A DNA stretch of 60,557 nt from Levilactobacillus fujinensis (lineage in GTDB: Bacteria > Bacillota > Bacilli > Lactobacillales > Lactobacillaceae). The notes beneath the pieces are model-generated. The model was not told the DNA's origin and did no database searches. It saw only the letters and a list, made by a program, of their open reading frames with translations. Each line of letters begins with the position of its first letter. Within the stretch, counting starts at the first letter, position 1. This document shows positions 42,734 through 51,908 of the stretch, piece by piece. The stretch covers positions 1 through 60,557 of the forward strand of contig NZ_RHNX01000017.1 in the NCBI RefSeq assembly GCF_003946335.1, given 5' to 3'. Both the position numbers and the translations under genes were made by a program.

Positions 42734-43633
42734 TTAACCACTAATGCCATCGTATCCAATAAATGTAAAGTAGCGGGTCCCATCAACCAAGTAGAGGCTG
42801 TTGAAGGTTCCGGCAATACCGTTATCTTCGTCACCTAACGTATGCTGAGGATCATGCAAGTTCTTCAAGGTTATGCGGTATTGATAAGCACCAGTCTGAC
42901 TGACTCGCTTGGTCTTGATACCCTTGATATCATGGCTAAAGTAAAGTCGCCGGTAAGGGTCGTGGTAGTCCGTCTTGGTGATTTTTGCCAGACCCGTTGG
43001 TTTTTGGTAAAAACCTAGGCCAGCACTCGCCGTGGGATCGTAAGTCAGGACTTCGGCATAGCCATCCGGTGTGATTCGTAGACTCTTGCTCGCGGGCTCC
43101 ACGGGACTCAATGCGGCTTTAGCACCACCAATGTAAAGGTCACCGTGACTATAACCAGGCATGTAATCAGGAACCTTAACTCGCTTAAATGCAGTGAGTT
43201 CGGTTGTAGCTTTTAAGGTGATCTGCGGGTCGTAAGCACCGGCGCCAGGATCAATCGTATAGCCCTTGGGCGCACTTTGCTGAAGCAAGGGATAGCTAAG
43301 GCGTGCTAAGTAAAGTTGTAGGCTGGGGACCAAATAGCCGTGCCGTTTAGTGGTAGTCAGTGACCCGGCAACCACTGTCCCGGCAGGAAGTGTCAGTGCC
43401 CGTTTGACTGGCGCACCTACCTTTTTCGTAGGGACATAGGCCACTTTGACAGTGACGTCACGAGTCGTCTGAAAGTACTGGCTCAGGTTTAAAAAGTCCG
43501 TGCTGGCAGCGAAGTCGCCTACCTTGACGATGGCACTTGGCTTTTCAGTTTGCGCGTTGCCAATCAGCGTGCTCATTAGAAACGTGGCACACAATGCGAA
43601 TAAGCCAAGCCCAAATTTACCAACTTTGCTCAA
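42734..43633 (-). CDS. Secreted protein of unknown function, 299 aa
   Basis: A signal peptide (MSKVGKFGLGLFALCATFLM, cleavage near NAQ at 28) is followed by a beta-rich, Tyr/Thr-rich exported domain with no motif I know. TTG 43633 has GAGGAGG upstream. It has no LPXTG, WxL or LysM motif, so it is probably released or loosely wall-bound. It lies alone between convergent and divergent genes. Confidence 0.7.
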   Translation of the reverse strand: MSKVGKFGLGLFALCATFLMSTLIGNAQTEKPSAIVKVGDFAASTDFLNLSQYFQTTRDVTVKVAYVPTKKVGAPVKRALTLPAGTVVAGSLTTTKRHGYLVPSLQLYLARLSYPLLQQSAPKGYTIDPGAGAYDPQITLKATTELTAFKRVKVPDYMPGYSHGDLYIGGAKAALSPVEPASKSLRITPDGYAEVLTYDPTASAGLGFYQKPTGLAKITKTDYHDPYRRLYFSHDIKGIKTKRVSQTGAYQYRITLKNLHDPQHTLGDEDNGIAGTFNSLYLVDGTRYFTFIGYDGISG

Positions 43634-43724
43634 GATATTTTAGCCTCCTCAATTTTGATGGTACACTCAATTATACCTGATTTAAAGATTGATGATAGCA
43701 AACAAACGTTCCGGGTGTGGTCGC

Positions 43725-43830
43725 TTGTTTTCCTTAAAATCTTGCGCTAAGATAAGCACAAATGAGAACTTGATAAGCGTCACGGATCCTTAGTCCTTAC
43801 TAGGTTTGAGGGGATCCGTGACGCTTTTTT
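43725..43830 (+). promoter_or_regulatory. ABC exporter promoter and attenuator-like leader hairpin
   Basis: TTGTTT (43725-43730), a 17-bp spacer and TAAGAT (43748-43753) predict a start near 43760. The leader then holds a perfect 14-bp stem, AGCGTCACGGATCC (43776-43789) with GGATCCGTGACGCT (43812-43825). It is followed by TTTTT and, within ten bases, the ribosome binding site of the exporter gene. Transcription would normally stop here unless the hairpin is prevented. Confidence 0.75.
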
Positions 43831-43846
43831 GATGGGAGGAATGCGC

Positions 43847-45571
43847 TTGTTTCGAATTGTGATGCAACATATCCATCATGGCGCGCGCTGGTGTTTTTTT
43901 CTAGCCCCGTTAATTATGTTAGGTGAGGTCTTCTGTGACTTGCAGCAACCCACATTGATGTCGCAGATTATCGATAATGGATTGGCTAAGGGCGACTTGG
44001 GCTATGTTATTCAGCACGCGACTTGGATGTTGGCATTTGCCTTGGTAGGGGTCCTTTTTGGTGCCAGTAGCGGGGTACTGGGAAATTATGCCTCGTTGAA
44101 AATGGGAGAGGCGTTGCGCAGTCACCTTCTTCAAGTCGCGTTGATTGATCGTAATCCAGCTGGGTTGGAACCGGCCACGCTAATTACCCGGATCACGAAT
44201 GATGTTATTCAAATGCAAAATCTCGTGATGATGGTCACTCGGGGTCTAGTGCGTTCGCCGATGTTGCTACTCGGCGGGATTGTGATGTCAGCAATTGTTT
44301 GTCCAGACTTGGCGCCCATCCTATTTATCATCATGCCTTTGCTAGTTATTTTCTTACTGATTGTTGTCCGCCGGAGTGTTCCGCGATATACGCGGATGCA
44401 GCGAGCTGTCGACACGGTCAATCGGGTTATGCGGGAAAACTTGCAAGGTGCCAAAACTATTAAGGCCTATGTTTTGGAGAATCATCAGCGACACCAATTT
44501 AATCAAGAAAATAGTCATTTACGACAATCAAGTCAGTCGGCGGCGATGGCGACCGTCATTCTTTCACCAGTTATTCAGTTGATGTTAAATCTTGGTGTGG
44601 TGATTGCACTGAGTTATGGTGGGAGCTTGGCCATTAGCAAGACGATCAGTGATGGCCAAATCATCGCATTTGTTAACTATATGATTCAAATTACGACTGC
44701 AATGGTTCAAACGGTCAATATTATCACGTCCTTTTCACGGGCGATTACCAGTGCCAATCGCGTTCAGGCGGTGTTAGACGAAGAACCCGCCGAGCAACGG
44801 TCCACACCAACTGCGCAACGGCCCACCGGTAGTAGCATCGACTTTGACAATGTAACATTTGGCTACCAGCAAAGTAAGCCCATCCTCAATCAACTCAATT
44901 TTCACGTGGCAGATGGTCAGTGGCTGGGTATCGTCGGCGCGACTGGTTCCGGGAAAAGTTCAATCATCAAATTGTTGACGGCCAGTTTTGATCAGTATCA
45001 GGGCACGATTCGGATTGGCGGTACAGATATTAAACAGCTAGACTTGCCAGTAATTCACAGTAAAGTGGCAGTGGCCTTGCAGGATTCCCTGTTATTTTCC
45101 GGAACTGTACGGGGAAATTTGACATACGGTGCACCTGGCACGGCGGCCCAATTAGCGCAAGCAGCCACGATTGCTGACGCCGACAAATTTATTGATCGGT
45201 TGCCGGGACGGTACGATGCAGCCGTCGAACAAAACGGGAAAAATTTCTCTGGTGGTCAGCGGCAACGGTTAAATATTTCCCGGGCAATAATTCCCGATGC
45301 GGATATTTTGGTGTTGGATGACGCGACAAGTGCGGTTGATCAGGAAACCAATGCCCGGATTAAGTCGCGCTTGGAACAGGCCAGAGCGCAGCGAACAACA
45401 GTGATTATTTCGCAACGGGTCACCAACGTCATGGCTTGTGACCAAATCATTGTGTTAGCTGATGGGAAATTAGTTGCGCAGGGAACCCATGCGGAATTAG
45501 TGCAGCGCTCTGATTTTTACCGGCAGCTGGTTCATACGCAGCTAGGAGGTGGTAACAATGGACATGCATAA
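43847..45571 (+). CDS. ABC exporter half-transporter with degenerate catalytic site, 574 aa
   Basis: Six N-terminal membrane helices are followed by a nucleotide-binding domain: Walker A GATGSGKSS, signature SGGQRQR and Walker B VLVLDDATSAVD. In the Walker B the catalytic Glu is Asp, as in the non-catalytic half of heterodimeric exporters (LmrC, BmrC type). The frame opens at 43829. GGGAGG at 43834-43839 suits TTG 43847 best (seven bases), while ATG 43841 is too close. The stop overlaps the next gene, which supplies the active half. The pair likely exports drugs or lipophilic compounds. Confidence 0.87.
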   Translation: MFRIVMQHIHHGARWCFFLAPLIMLGEVFCDLQQPTLMSQIIDNGLAKGDLGYVIQHATWMLAFALVGVLFGASSGVLGNYASLKMGEALRSHLLQVALIDRNPAGLEPATLITRITNDVIQMQNLVMMVTRGLVRSPMLLLGGIVMSAIVCPDLAPILFIIMPLLVIFLLIVVRRSVPRYTRMQRAVDTVNRVMRENLQGAKTIKAYVLENHQRHQFNQENSHLRQSSQSAAMATVILSPVIQLMLNLGVVIALSYGGSLAISKTISDGQIIAFVNYMIQITTAMVQTVNIITSFSRAITSANRVQAVLDEEPAEQRSTPTAQRPTGSSIDFDNVTFGYQQSKPILNQLNFHVADGQWLGIVGATGSGKSSIIKLLTASFDQYQGTIRIGGTDIKQLDLPVIHSKVAVALQDSLLFSGTVRGNLTYGAPGTAAQLAQAATIADADKFIDRLPGRYDAAVEQNGKNFSGGQRQRLNISRAIIPDADILVLDDATSAVDQETNARIKSRLEQARAQRTTVIISQRVTNVMACDQIIVLADGKLVAQGTHAELVQRSDFYRQLVHTQLGGGNNGHA

Positions 45572-47348
45572 ACGCGTTCCCCGTAACATTCATCGTGAGA
45601 AGGTCTCACTGGGTGATTGGCGGCAAACAGTTGCGCGGATTTGGCACTACTTAGCGACTCGGCGGCGACAACTGGCAATCGTTTTTCTTCTGACGATAGT
45701 TACCACGGTGGTCACTATCGTCGGCAATCGACTCAATGGGGTCGTAGTCGACAGCTATATTAGTAAGAACAAGCTGCGGATGCTGCTGATTGTCTGTGCG
45801 TCGATGGCTGGTATGTATTTGATTTCCAGTGTTTTTACCTACTTTCAAAATTCTATCATCATCAAGGTCGCGCAGGACACTAGCGCGCATATTCGCCGCG
45901 ACGTTTTTGCTAACCTACAGCGTCTGCCCATGCGTTATTTCGACACGCACGACAACGGCGACGTCATGAGTCGGCTGACCAATGATGTCGATAATATTAA
46001 TACCGCCTTGATGCAAACATTCGTCCAACTCTTTACTGGAATCATCAGCGTGATTGGTATGGGGTTGGCGATGTTGCTGTTGTCACCACTGCTGACAGCA
46101 ATCACGTTGCTCAGCCCAATTGCCACGTATTTTTTCTCACGCCGGATTGCCAAAGTCACTCAGAAAGTTTTTATGACCCAACAACAAGCACTGGGAAACC
46201 TGAACACTCAGATTGAAGAATCCGTTTCGGGTAAACAACTGGTTCAGCTCTTCGACCACAGCGAACAGACCATGGCCGACTTTAATCGGACAAATGCGGA
46301 GTACACCAAAGCAGCCTTTCGCGCGCAGTCTTTTTCGTCTGTCATTGGGCCCTTCAACAACATGACAAATAATCTGGCCTACGTGCTGATTACGGCAGCA
46401 GGTGCTATTTCCATTCTTACTGGTCATGGTGGCATCACCGTTGGGATTATTTTTACGTTCTTGATTTATTTGCGCAATTTTACTGGTCCCATCAACAACG
46501 TTTTGAATCTGATCAATACACTGCAGTTATCGCTGGTCAGTGCGCAGCGGGTATTTAGTCTCATCGATGAACAACCAGAAAAGGATGTCCCCGGTGCGGT
46601 TCACGTGACGCAAACGGCGGGAAATGTGACTTTTGATCACGTTTCTTTTGCTTATGAGACACGGCCGATTCTGCGAGACGTAAATTTGACCGCCAAACAG
46701 GGCGAGGTTGTGGCGCTAGTCGGACCAACGGGTGCTGGGAAAACGACCATCATGAACTTACTAACAAATCTGTATCCGCTCCAACAGGGCAAGGTGCTGT
46801 TAGATGGGCGCGATGTCACGACGATTAAACGGCAGGACTTGCGGAAACTAGTCACAGTTGTGCAGCAAGAATCGTTTCTATTTTCGATGAGTATTCGCGA
46901 AAATATTCGTCTGGGCCGATTAGATGCGACCGATGATGAGGTGGTCGTGGCTGCCAAACGCGCTAACGCTGATTTTTTCATTAGCCAACTACCTGACGGG
47001 TATGAGACGGTGCTCAGTGAAAATGCCAGCAGTCTATCTCAGGGACAACGCCAATTGTTGAGTATCGCACGGGCCTTCATCACTGGGGCGCCAGTTCTGG
47101 TGTTAGATGAGGCGACTGCCGCCATCGACAGCAATACCGAAGCTGACGTACAAACGGCGATGACCGCACTGATGGTAGACAAGACCAGTTTCGTGATTGC
47201 CCATCGCTTGTCGACCATTCAGCGGGCCAACCAAATTCTAGTCATCAACGACGGCCAGGTCATTGAAAAAGGAACCCACGCCAGCTTATTAGCGAAACAA
47301 GGATTTTATGCAGGTCTGTATAACAGCCAGTTTGACACGCAGAAATGA
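45558..47348 (+). CDS. ABC exporter half-transporter with consensus catalytic site, 596 aa
   Basis: This is the partner of the upstream half-transporter, with six membrane helices, Walker A GPTGAGKTT, a modified signature LSQGQRQ (Gln for the second Gly position) and an intact Walker B VLVLDEATAAID. The split of one canonical and one degenerate ATP site is the hallmark of LmrCD/BmrCD-type heterodimers. ATG 45558 has AGGAGG eight bases upstream and overlaps the previous gene by 14 bases. The substrate is unknown; the leader hairpin suggests inducible expression. Confidence 0.87.
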   Translation: MDMHKRVPRNIHREKVSLGDWRQTVARIWHYLATRRRQLAIVFLLTIVTTVVTIVGNRLNGVVVDSYISKNKLRMLLIVCASMAGMYLISSVFTYFQNSIIIKVAQDTSAHIRRDVFANLQRLPMRYFDTHDNGDVMSRLTNDVDNINTALMQTFVQLFTGIISVIGMGLAMLLLSPLLTAITLLSPIATYFFSRRIAKVTQKVFMTQQQALGNLNTQIEESVSGKQLVQLFDHSEQTMADFNRTNAEYTKAAFRAQSFSSVIGPFNNMTNNLAYVLITAAGAISILTGHGGITVGIIFTFLIYLRNFTGPINNVLNLINTLQLSLVSAQRVFSLIDEQPEKDVPGAVHVTQTAGNVTFDHVSFAYETRPILRDVNLTAKQGEVVALVGPTGAGKTTIMNLLTNLYPLQQGKVLLDGRDVTTIKRQDLRKLVTVVQQESFLFSMSIRENIRLGRLDATDDEVVVAAKRANADFFISQLPDGYETVLSENASSLSQGQRQLLSIARAFITGAPVLVLDEATAAIDSNTEADVQTAMTALMVDKTSFVIAHRLSTIQRANQILVINDGQVIEKGTHASLLAKQGFYAGLYNSQFDTQK

Positions 47349-47629
47349 GTGGAAATAATGCAAGTGAGCTTCGGAAAATTTGCGCGGGTTAACCCGGGTT
47401 ATAATGTCCGGGAAATGAGCAATAGAGACGGAAAATAGTTAGACCAGTACAAGTAGCCCGACTGGATTTACAGCTACCTATTCGGACAACTAAGGTCTGT
47501 GGCCGCAATTTTTAGCTGCTAATTTTAGAAATCAAATTCTAAATGACAAGTTTAAATAGCCAGCAATGTGGGGCAGATTACCCCTGTTGCTGGCTATTTG
47601 TGTATCTAAGTGAGACTGGTTGTCGATTT
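47349..47629. other. Intergenic with terminator-like hairpin
   Basis: No gene was seen. AAATAGCCAGCAA (47554-47566) pairs with TTGCTGGCTATTT (47586-47598), with an inner GGGG/CCCC stem. It has no good T run on either strand but lies where convergent transcripts meet. Confidence 0.6.
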
Positions 47630-48532
47630 TTATAAGTAGTAAAAGCGAAAATTAATATCCTGATCATGATTGCCAAAACCCTTACCATACAGAGTTAGGC
47701 CACCAACGTGTTGCGCCGACTTCTTGACGGCGAGTCGTAGATTCCAATATTGCGTTTGGCGGGAGAAGTCGTCGATGGTCACGTCGGAAATCTTCTCACC
47801 ACTGACAAACGTTCCCGCGTGCGTGACCTGTAGCGTCTTCAATAGGCCGTACTGGTTCATGTTATTCGGCCACCATTCTGGGTTTAGTTCACCGCGGACA
47901 TCCGCGTAGTCGCCGGGACTTTCCCAGAAACCCAGATCGATACCATTGAGTTCAAAGCTGATATCTGACGGCCAATTATCATTGGTAAAGGGAAATTCCG
48001 AGGCCACTTCAAAGCTGATTTCAACTTGCTGAATCGTTTGTGACCGGTCCAACAGGTTAGGCACCTTGTAGTCAACATACCCCTTAGCAAACCAGAGAAT
48101 ACCGGCGTTGACGCGGTCGGGGTCCATGAAATATTTCGGATCGTCTAGATGGCCGATGTAGCTCTTAGTTGTCGCCAATCCACAGACGGGGTCAACATCG
48201 TAGTCAACGTAGTGGCCGATCGGTAGACGCGTCTCGTAGTGCGAATAGGCCGATTCCTTACGGTTGGGGAAGTTGATGCCCAGATAACTGACGCGGAGCC
48301 GCGAAATTTTTTGGACGCCGTTTTTACCAGGTTTCCGCGTGGTCTCTATGATCTTAGCGCGTTCCAGTTGGTTCACGTGAGAACTCACGATGGACTTGCT
48401 GAGGTGCAAATGGGCGCTGAGCTCCTGAATATTCATTTCTCGTTTGGAGAGTAGGTCGATGATGCGGAGCCGAATTGGACTGGCTAGAGCTTTCAGTACG
48501 TCAACGGACGACTGATTTAGGTCGATTTCCAT
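47630..48532 (-). CDS. ArsR-type regulator with C-terminal ligand domain, 300 aa
   Basis: Residues 10-80 form an ArsR-like winged helix (LKALASPIRLRIIDLLSKRE, LHLSKSIVSSHVNQLERAKI). A beta-rich domain of about 200 residues follows (DYVDPVCGL-like, FYYL end) that probably senses a sugar. ATG 48532 has GAGGTGA six bases upstream; the frame is open to 48592. It is divergent from the GH51 arabinofuranosidase gene and is the likely regulator of the arabino/galacto-oligosaccharide locus. Fused ArsR regulators of this kind occur beside glycosidase genes in lactobacilli as far as I recall. Confidence 0.8.
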   Translation of the reverse strand: MEIDLNQSSVDVLKALASPIRLRIIDLLSKREMNIQELSAHLHLSKSIVSSHVNQLERAKIIETTRKPGKNGVQKISRLRVSYLGINFPNRKESAYSHYETRLPIGHYVDYDVDPVCGLATTKSYIGHLDDPKYFMDPDRVNAGILWFAKGYVDYKVPNLLDRSQTIQQVEISFEVASEFPFTNDNWPSDISFELNGIDLGFWESPGDYADVRGELNPEWWPNNMNQYGLLKTLQVTHAGTFVSGEKISDVTIDDFSRQTQYWNLRLAVKKSAQHVGGLTLYGKGFGNHDQDINFRFYYL

Positions 48533-48678
48533 TAAATATTCACCTCGTTTGCATATTATGTTCATATATATATTAACATAAAGCGGCCACAAAGCCCGTA
48601 ATTAGGCTAAAAATAGCGTTACTAGTGAACGTAACCCCAAGATTTACTCATTTAGTTCTTCTTTTTGTTAATCATCTA

Positions 48679-48708
48679 TTGACAGCGCTTACACGCGACT
48701 GATACTAT
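48679..48708 (+). promoter_or_regulatory. GH51 promoter with a perfect CcpA cre site
   Basis: TTGACA (48679-48684) is the -35, with a -10-like TACTAT about 18 bp on. TGACAGCGCTTACA (48680-48693) matches the cre consensus TGWNANCGNTNNCA at every position and covers the -35, predicting glucose repression. Confidence 0.85.
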
Positions 48709-48739
48709 GAATTCGGAAAACGAAGGAGGGGGTGAATTT

Positions 48740-50206
48740 ATGCAAGGAAAACTTTATGCAACGGACTTATTTCCCATTGGTCAGATTGACCACCGAATTA
48801 ATTCGTCGCTAGCAGAGCATATGGGGCGCAGCATTTATGGCGGTATTTACGATCCAGACAGTCCATTAGCGGATGACGCGGGACTACGAAAGGACGTCAT
48901 GGCGGCCGTGAAAGAACTCAATGTGCCCCTAGTTCGGTATCCGGGTGGTAACTTTGTTTCCAGCTACCATTGGGAAGATGGTATCGGGCCACGCGACCAG
49001 CGCCAGCAGAAGGTTGACTTGGCCTGGAAGAGTGTCGAATCCAATCAATTTGGTCTTGATGATTTTATGGACTGGACCACGAAGGTCGATGCTGAAGCCA
49101 TGATCGCCGTCAACTTGGGGACACGGGGAATCGAAGACGCCTGCAACTTACTGGAGTATTGTAATCTCGATACGGATACGTATTGGGCGAACAAACGCCG
49201 CGAGAACGGACACTCAGAACCCTATCACGTGAAGTTTTGGTGTCTCGGTAACGAGATGGATGCGCCATGGCAGATTGGCCATAAGACCGCGCATGAATAC
49301 GGACAATTGGTCAATGAAACTGCGAAAGCCATGCGTAGTCTTGATCCCAGCATTAAAATTGTTGTCTGCGGTAGTTCTAATGAACATACGCCTACATTTG
49401 GCAAGTGGGAGACGACGGTTCTGGATGAATGCTATGACAACGTAGATTACCTGTCGATGCATCAATACTATGAACTGCCATCGCAAGGGACGATGCACCA
49501 CGTGGCTAAGGCGATTCGGATGGATCAATTTATCAATTCCGTCGTGGCACTCTGTGACGCGGCGAAGGCGACGAAGAAGTCGGCTAAGACACTCAACATT
49601 TCCTTTGATGAGTGGAACGTTTGGTATCATTCTAACGAACATGATGCGCACCTCAAACCTTGGCAGCAGGCACCGCACCAGTTGGAAGACGTCTATAATT
49701 TCGAAGACGCACTGCTAGTTGGATCGTCGCTGATTACGCTGTTAAAGCACGCGGATCGAGTCAAAATTGCCTGTTTTGCACAGCTGGTCAACGTAATCGC
49801 GCCGATCCTAACGACGAAGGAAGGGGTGTTGAAACAGACCATCTTTACGCCATTACGCGACGTTTCTCAATACGCTCATGGGACCGCGCTGCGAACCAGT
49901 GCACAGTCACCAACGTATCAGGTGCCGGAATTCGGCGACGTACCGTACCTGGATGCCGTTACTGTTAAGAACGATGCGCACCACTATACGATCTTTGCGG
50001 TCAATCGGCACCAAACAGAGGCGCTGAACCTGATCGTGAAACTCAACGATGATCGTTACCAAGAGACCAGCCATCTCAGCTATAGCTGTTCTGATCCGGA
50101 ATTCAAAAACTCAGCGGACCAAGCAGTACGCGAGGAGAATATTCAGGATGCCGGTCAGATTATTTTGAAACCGTTTTCTTGGAACGTCATCACGTTTACC
50201 GTCTAA
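48740..50206 (+). CDS. GH51 alpha-L-arabinofuranosidase, 488 aa
   Basis: The acid/base Glu 172 (CLGNEMDAPWQ) and nucleophile Glu 291 (SFDEWNVWY) are in the positions of GH51 enzymes, with the N-terminal RYPGGNFVSSYHWEDGIGP motif. Length matches the intracellular family. It releases terminal L-arabinose from arabino-oligosaccharides inside the cell. ATG 48740 has GGAGGGGGTGA upstream and is preferred over ATG 48707. It is followed by a GPH symporter and lacLM, which suggests uptake and breakdown of arabinogalacto-oligosaccharides. It is under CcpA control by its cre site. Confidence 0.92.
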   Translation: MQGKLYATDLFPIGQIDHRINSSLAEHMGRSIYGGIYDPDSPLADDAGLRKDVMAAVKELNVPLVRYPGGNFVSSYHWEDGIGPRDQRQQKVDLAWKSVESNQFGLDDFMDWTTKVDAEAMIAVNLGTRGIEDACNLLEYCNLDTDTYWANKRRENGHSEPYHVKFWCLGNEMDAPWQIGHKTAHEYGQLVNETAKAMRSLDPSIKIVVCGSSNEHTPTFGKWETTVLDECYDNVDYLSMHQYYELPSQGTMHHVAKAIRMDQFINSVVALCDAAKATKKSAKTLNISFDEWNVWYHSNEHDAHLKPWQQAPHQLEDVYNFEDALLVGSSLITLLKHADRVKIACFAQLVNVIAPILTTKEGVLKQTIFTPLRDVSQYAHGTALRTSAQSPTYQVPEFGDVPYLDAVTVKNDAHHYTIFAVNRHQTEALNLIVKLNDDRYQETSHLSYSCSDPEFKNSADQAVREENIQDAGQIILKPFSWNVITFTV

Positions 50207-50254
50207 GCGAATTAGGCGGGCCACACAATTTTAAAAAAGAAAGTGTGATTTACA

Positions 50255-51697
50255 ATGGATGCTACAAAAACAGCTACCCACAAGAGTAAGATTTGGCCAG
50301 TCGTCAATTTTGCTTTTGGGAACTTTGGTCATTCTGCGTTATCAATGATGTTTGGGACTTACTTTATGATCTACGTCACGACGGCCATGTTTACCGGCGT
50401 GTCAAAGTCTCAGGCCACCAAGTCAATTGCCATGATTACGGGACTCATTTTCGTCCTCCGAATTCTTGAAATTTTTATTGATCCAATCATTGGGAACATC
50501 GTTGATAATACCAACACGCGTTGGGGCCGGTTTAAGCCTTGGTTGATCGGTGCGGGGACGGTTTCCGCTTTACTACTGATCGTCTTGATGTCTGGGATCT
50601 TCGGACTGTCACGGTCAAATGCAACTTGGTTCATGATTCTCTTTATTCCAATCTTTACGATTTTTGATATCTTCTACTCGTTCCGGGACGTTTCCTACTG
50701 GGGCATGATTCCCGCTTTGAGTGAAGACAGTCACGAACGGTCCATCTTTACGGCCGCTGGGAACTTTACCGGATTTGGTCAAAATATCGTCACGATGTGC
50801 ATTGTGCCGGTCGTAACCTACGTGACTTACTTGGCCACTGGGAAGCATAATGAAGGCCAAGCTGGTTGGACGGCTTTCGGGATTATTATTGCCGTTGTTG
50901 CTATTATTTGTTCATTTATCGTTGCCTTGGGGACTCACGAAAAGCAAAATGTTTTGCGGAATGCTGCTAAGGATAAGACGAGTTTGAAAGACATGTTCTG
51001 GGCCTTGGCACACAACGACCAGATGCTCTGGACTGCACTGCCTTACTTAGTTTATGGGTTCGGGAATGCTGCGACTGCTGGACTGATGTTCTACATGTTC
51101 AAGTACGTCATGGACAAGCCAGGTCTGTTCTGGATTGCCGGGTTGATTCCAACTATTTCTGGTTTCTTCACGTCACCCCTGTACCCCATCATTAACAAGT
51201 GGGTCACCCGGAAGACGATTTATGCCGTCAGCATGTGTGCCATGATCTTGGCCTACATCATCTTGATCGTCTCAACCGACAACTTATTCATGGTCATGAC
51301 CGCCTTGGTTCTGTACTACGTGCCACAAGGTTTCATCTTCATGGCCGTTATCTTGACGCTGACCGATACCATCGAATATGGTCAACTGAAGAATGGGACG
51401 CGGAGTGAAGCCGTGACGTTGGCGATTCGGCCAATGCTCGACAAGATGTCCAGTGCGATTTCTAACGGGGTCGTTGGTTGGGTCGCTGTTGCTGCCGGGA
51501 TGACCGGGACTGCCACAGCTGCTTCCATTACAACCAGCGGTATTTCCTTGTTCAAGGCCGTGGCTTTCTGGGCTGGCTTAATCGTCCATATCCTGGCGTT
51601 ACTCATCTACGTCTTCAAGGTTAATATCTCCGAAAAGAAACATGCCGAGATCGTTGAAGAATTGCAGAAGAAGTTAGGTGCTGAAAACGTCAACTAG
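50255..51697 (+). CDS. GPH-family sugar:cation symporter, 480 aa
   Basis: Twelve membrane segments and the GPH signature near the start (FAFGNFGHSA, RILEIFIDPIIGNIVDNTNT, RWGRFKPWL) place it with MelB/XylP/LacS-like transporters. It has no C-terminal EIIA domain. With GH51 upstream and lacLM downstream it probably imports arabinosides or galactosides. The ribosome binding site is weak (AGAAAG). It is co-transcribed with GH51 (48-bp gap), and a terminator hairpin lies after it. Confidence 0.88.
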   Translation: MDATKTATHKSKIWPVVNFAFGNFGHSALSMMFGTYFMIYVTTAMFTGVSKSQATKSIAMITGLIFVLRILEIFIDPIIGNIVDNTNTRWGRFKPWLIGAGTVSALLLIVLMSGIFGLSRSNATWFMILFIPIFTIFDIFYSFRDVSYWGMIPALSEDSHERSIFTAAGNFTGFGQNIVTMCIVPVVTYVTYLATGKHNEGQAGWTAFGIIIAVVAIICSFIVALGTHEKQNVLRNAAKDKTSLKDMFWALAHNDQMLWTALPYLVYGFGNAATAGLMFYMFKYVMDKPGLFWIAGLIPTISGFFTSPLYPIINKWVTRKTIYAVSMCAMILAYIILIVSTDNLFMVMTALVLYYVPQGFIFMAVILTLTDTIEYGQLKNGTRSEAVTLAIRPMLDKMSSAISNGVVGWVAVAAGMTGTATAASITTSGISLFKAVAFWAGLIVHILALLIYVFKVNISEKKHAEIVEELQKKLGAENVN

Positions 51698-51759
51698 CGT
51701 GAACTGACCGGACTCCGACCAGTTATCACCAATCAAAATAACCAATTAGTCTAACGCAT

Positions 51760-51818
51760 AAGTGACTAAACCGGTCGTCTTAATGATGAATTTGGACAAA
51801 ATCGGTTTAGTCACTTTT
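51760..51818 (+). terminator. Rho-independent terminator
   Basis: AAGTGACTAAACCG pairs with CGGTTTAGTCACTT, followed by TT. The loop is long (29 bases). It separates the symporter gene from lacLM. Confidence 0.8.
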
Positions 51819-51866
51819 CATATTACAATTTAATCTGACTTCGCTGGCATCACAGCTCTTCTGTTG

Positions 51867-51892
51867 TATAATTACCAGTGTAAGCGTTTTTA
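51867..51892 (+). promoter_or_regulatory. lacLM promoter with cre-like site
   Basis: The -10 TATAAT (51867-51872) follows a weak -35. TGTAAGCGTTTTTA (51879-51892) matches cre except for one base and lies over the transcription start. Confidence 0.7.
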
Positions 51893-51908
51893 AAAAGGAG
51901 GAAGACTT

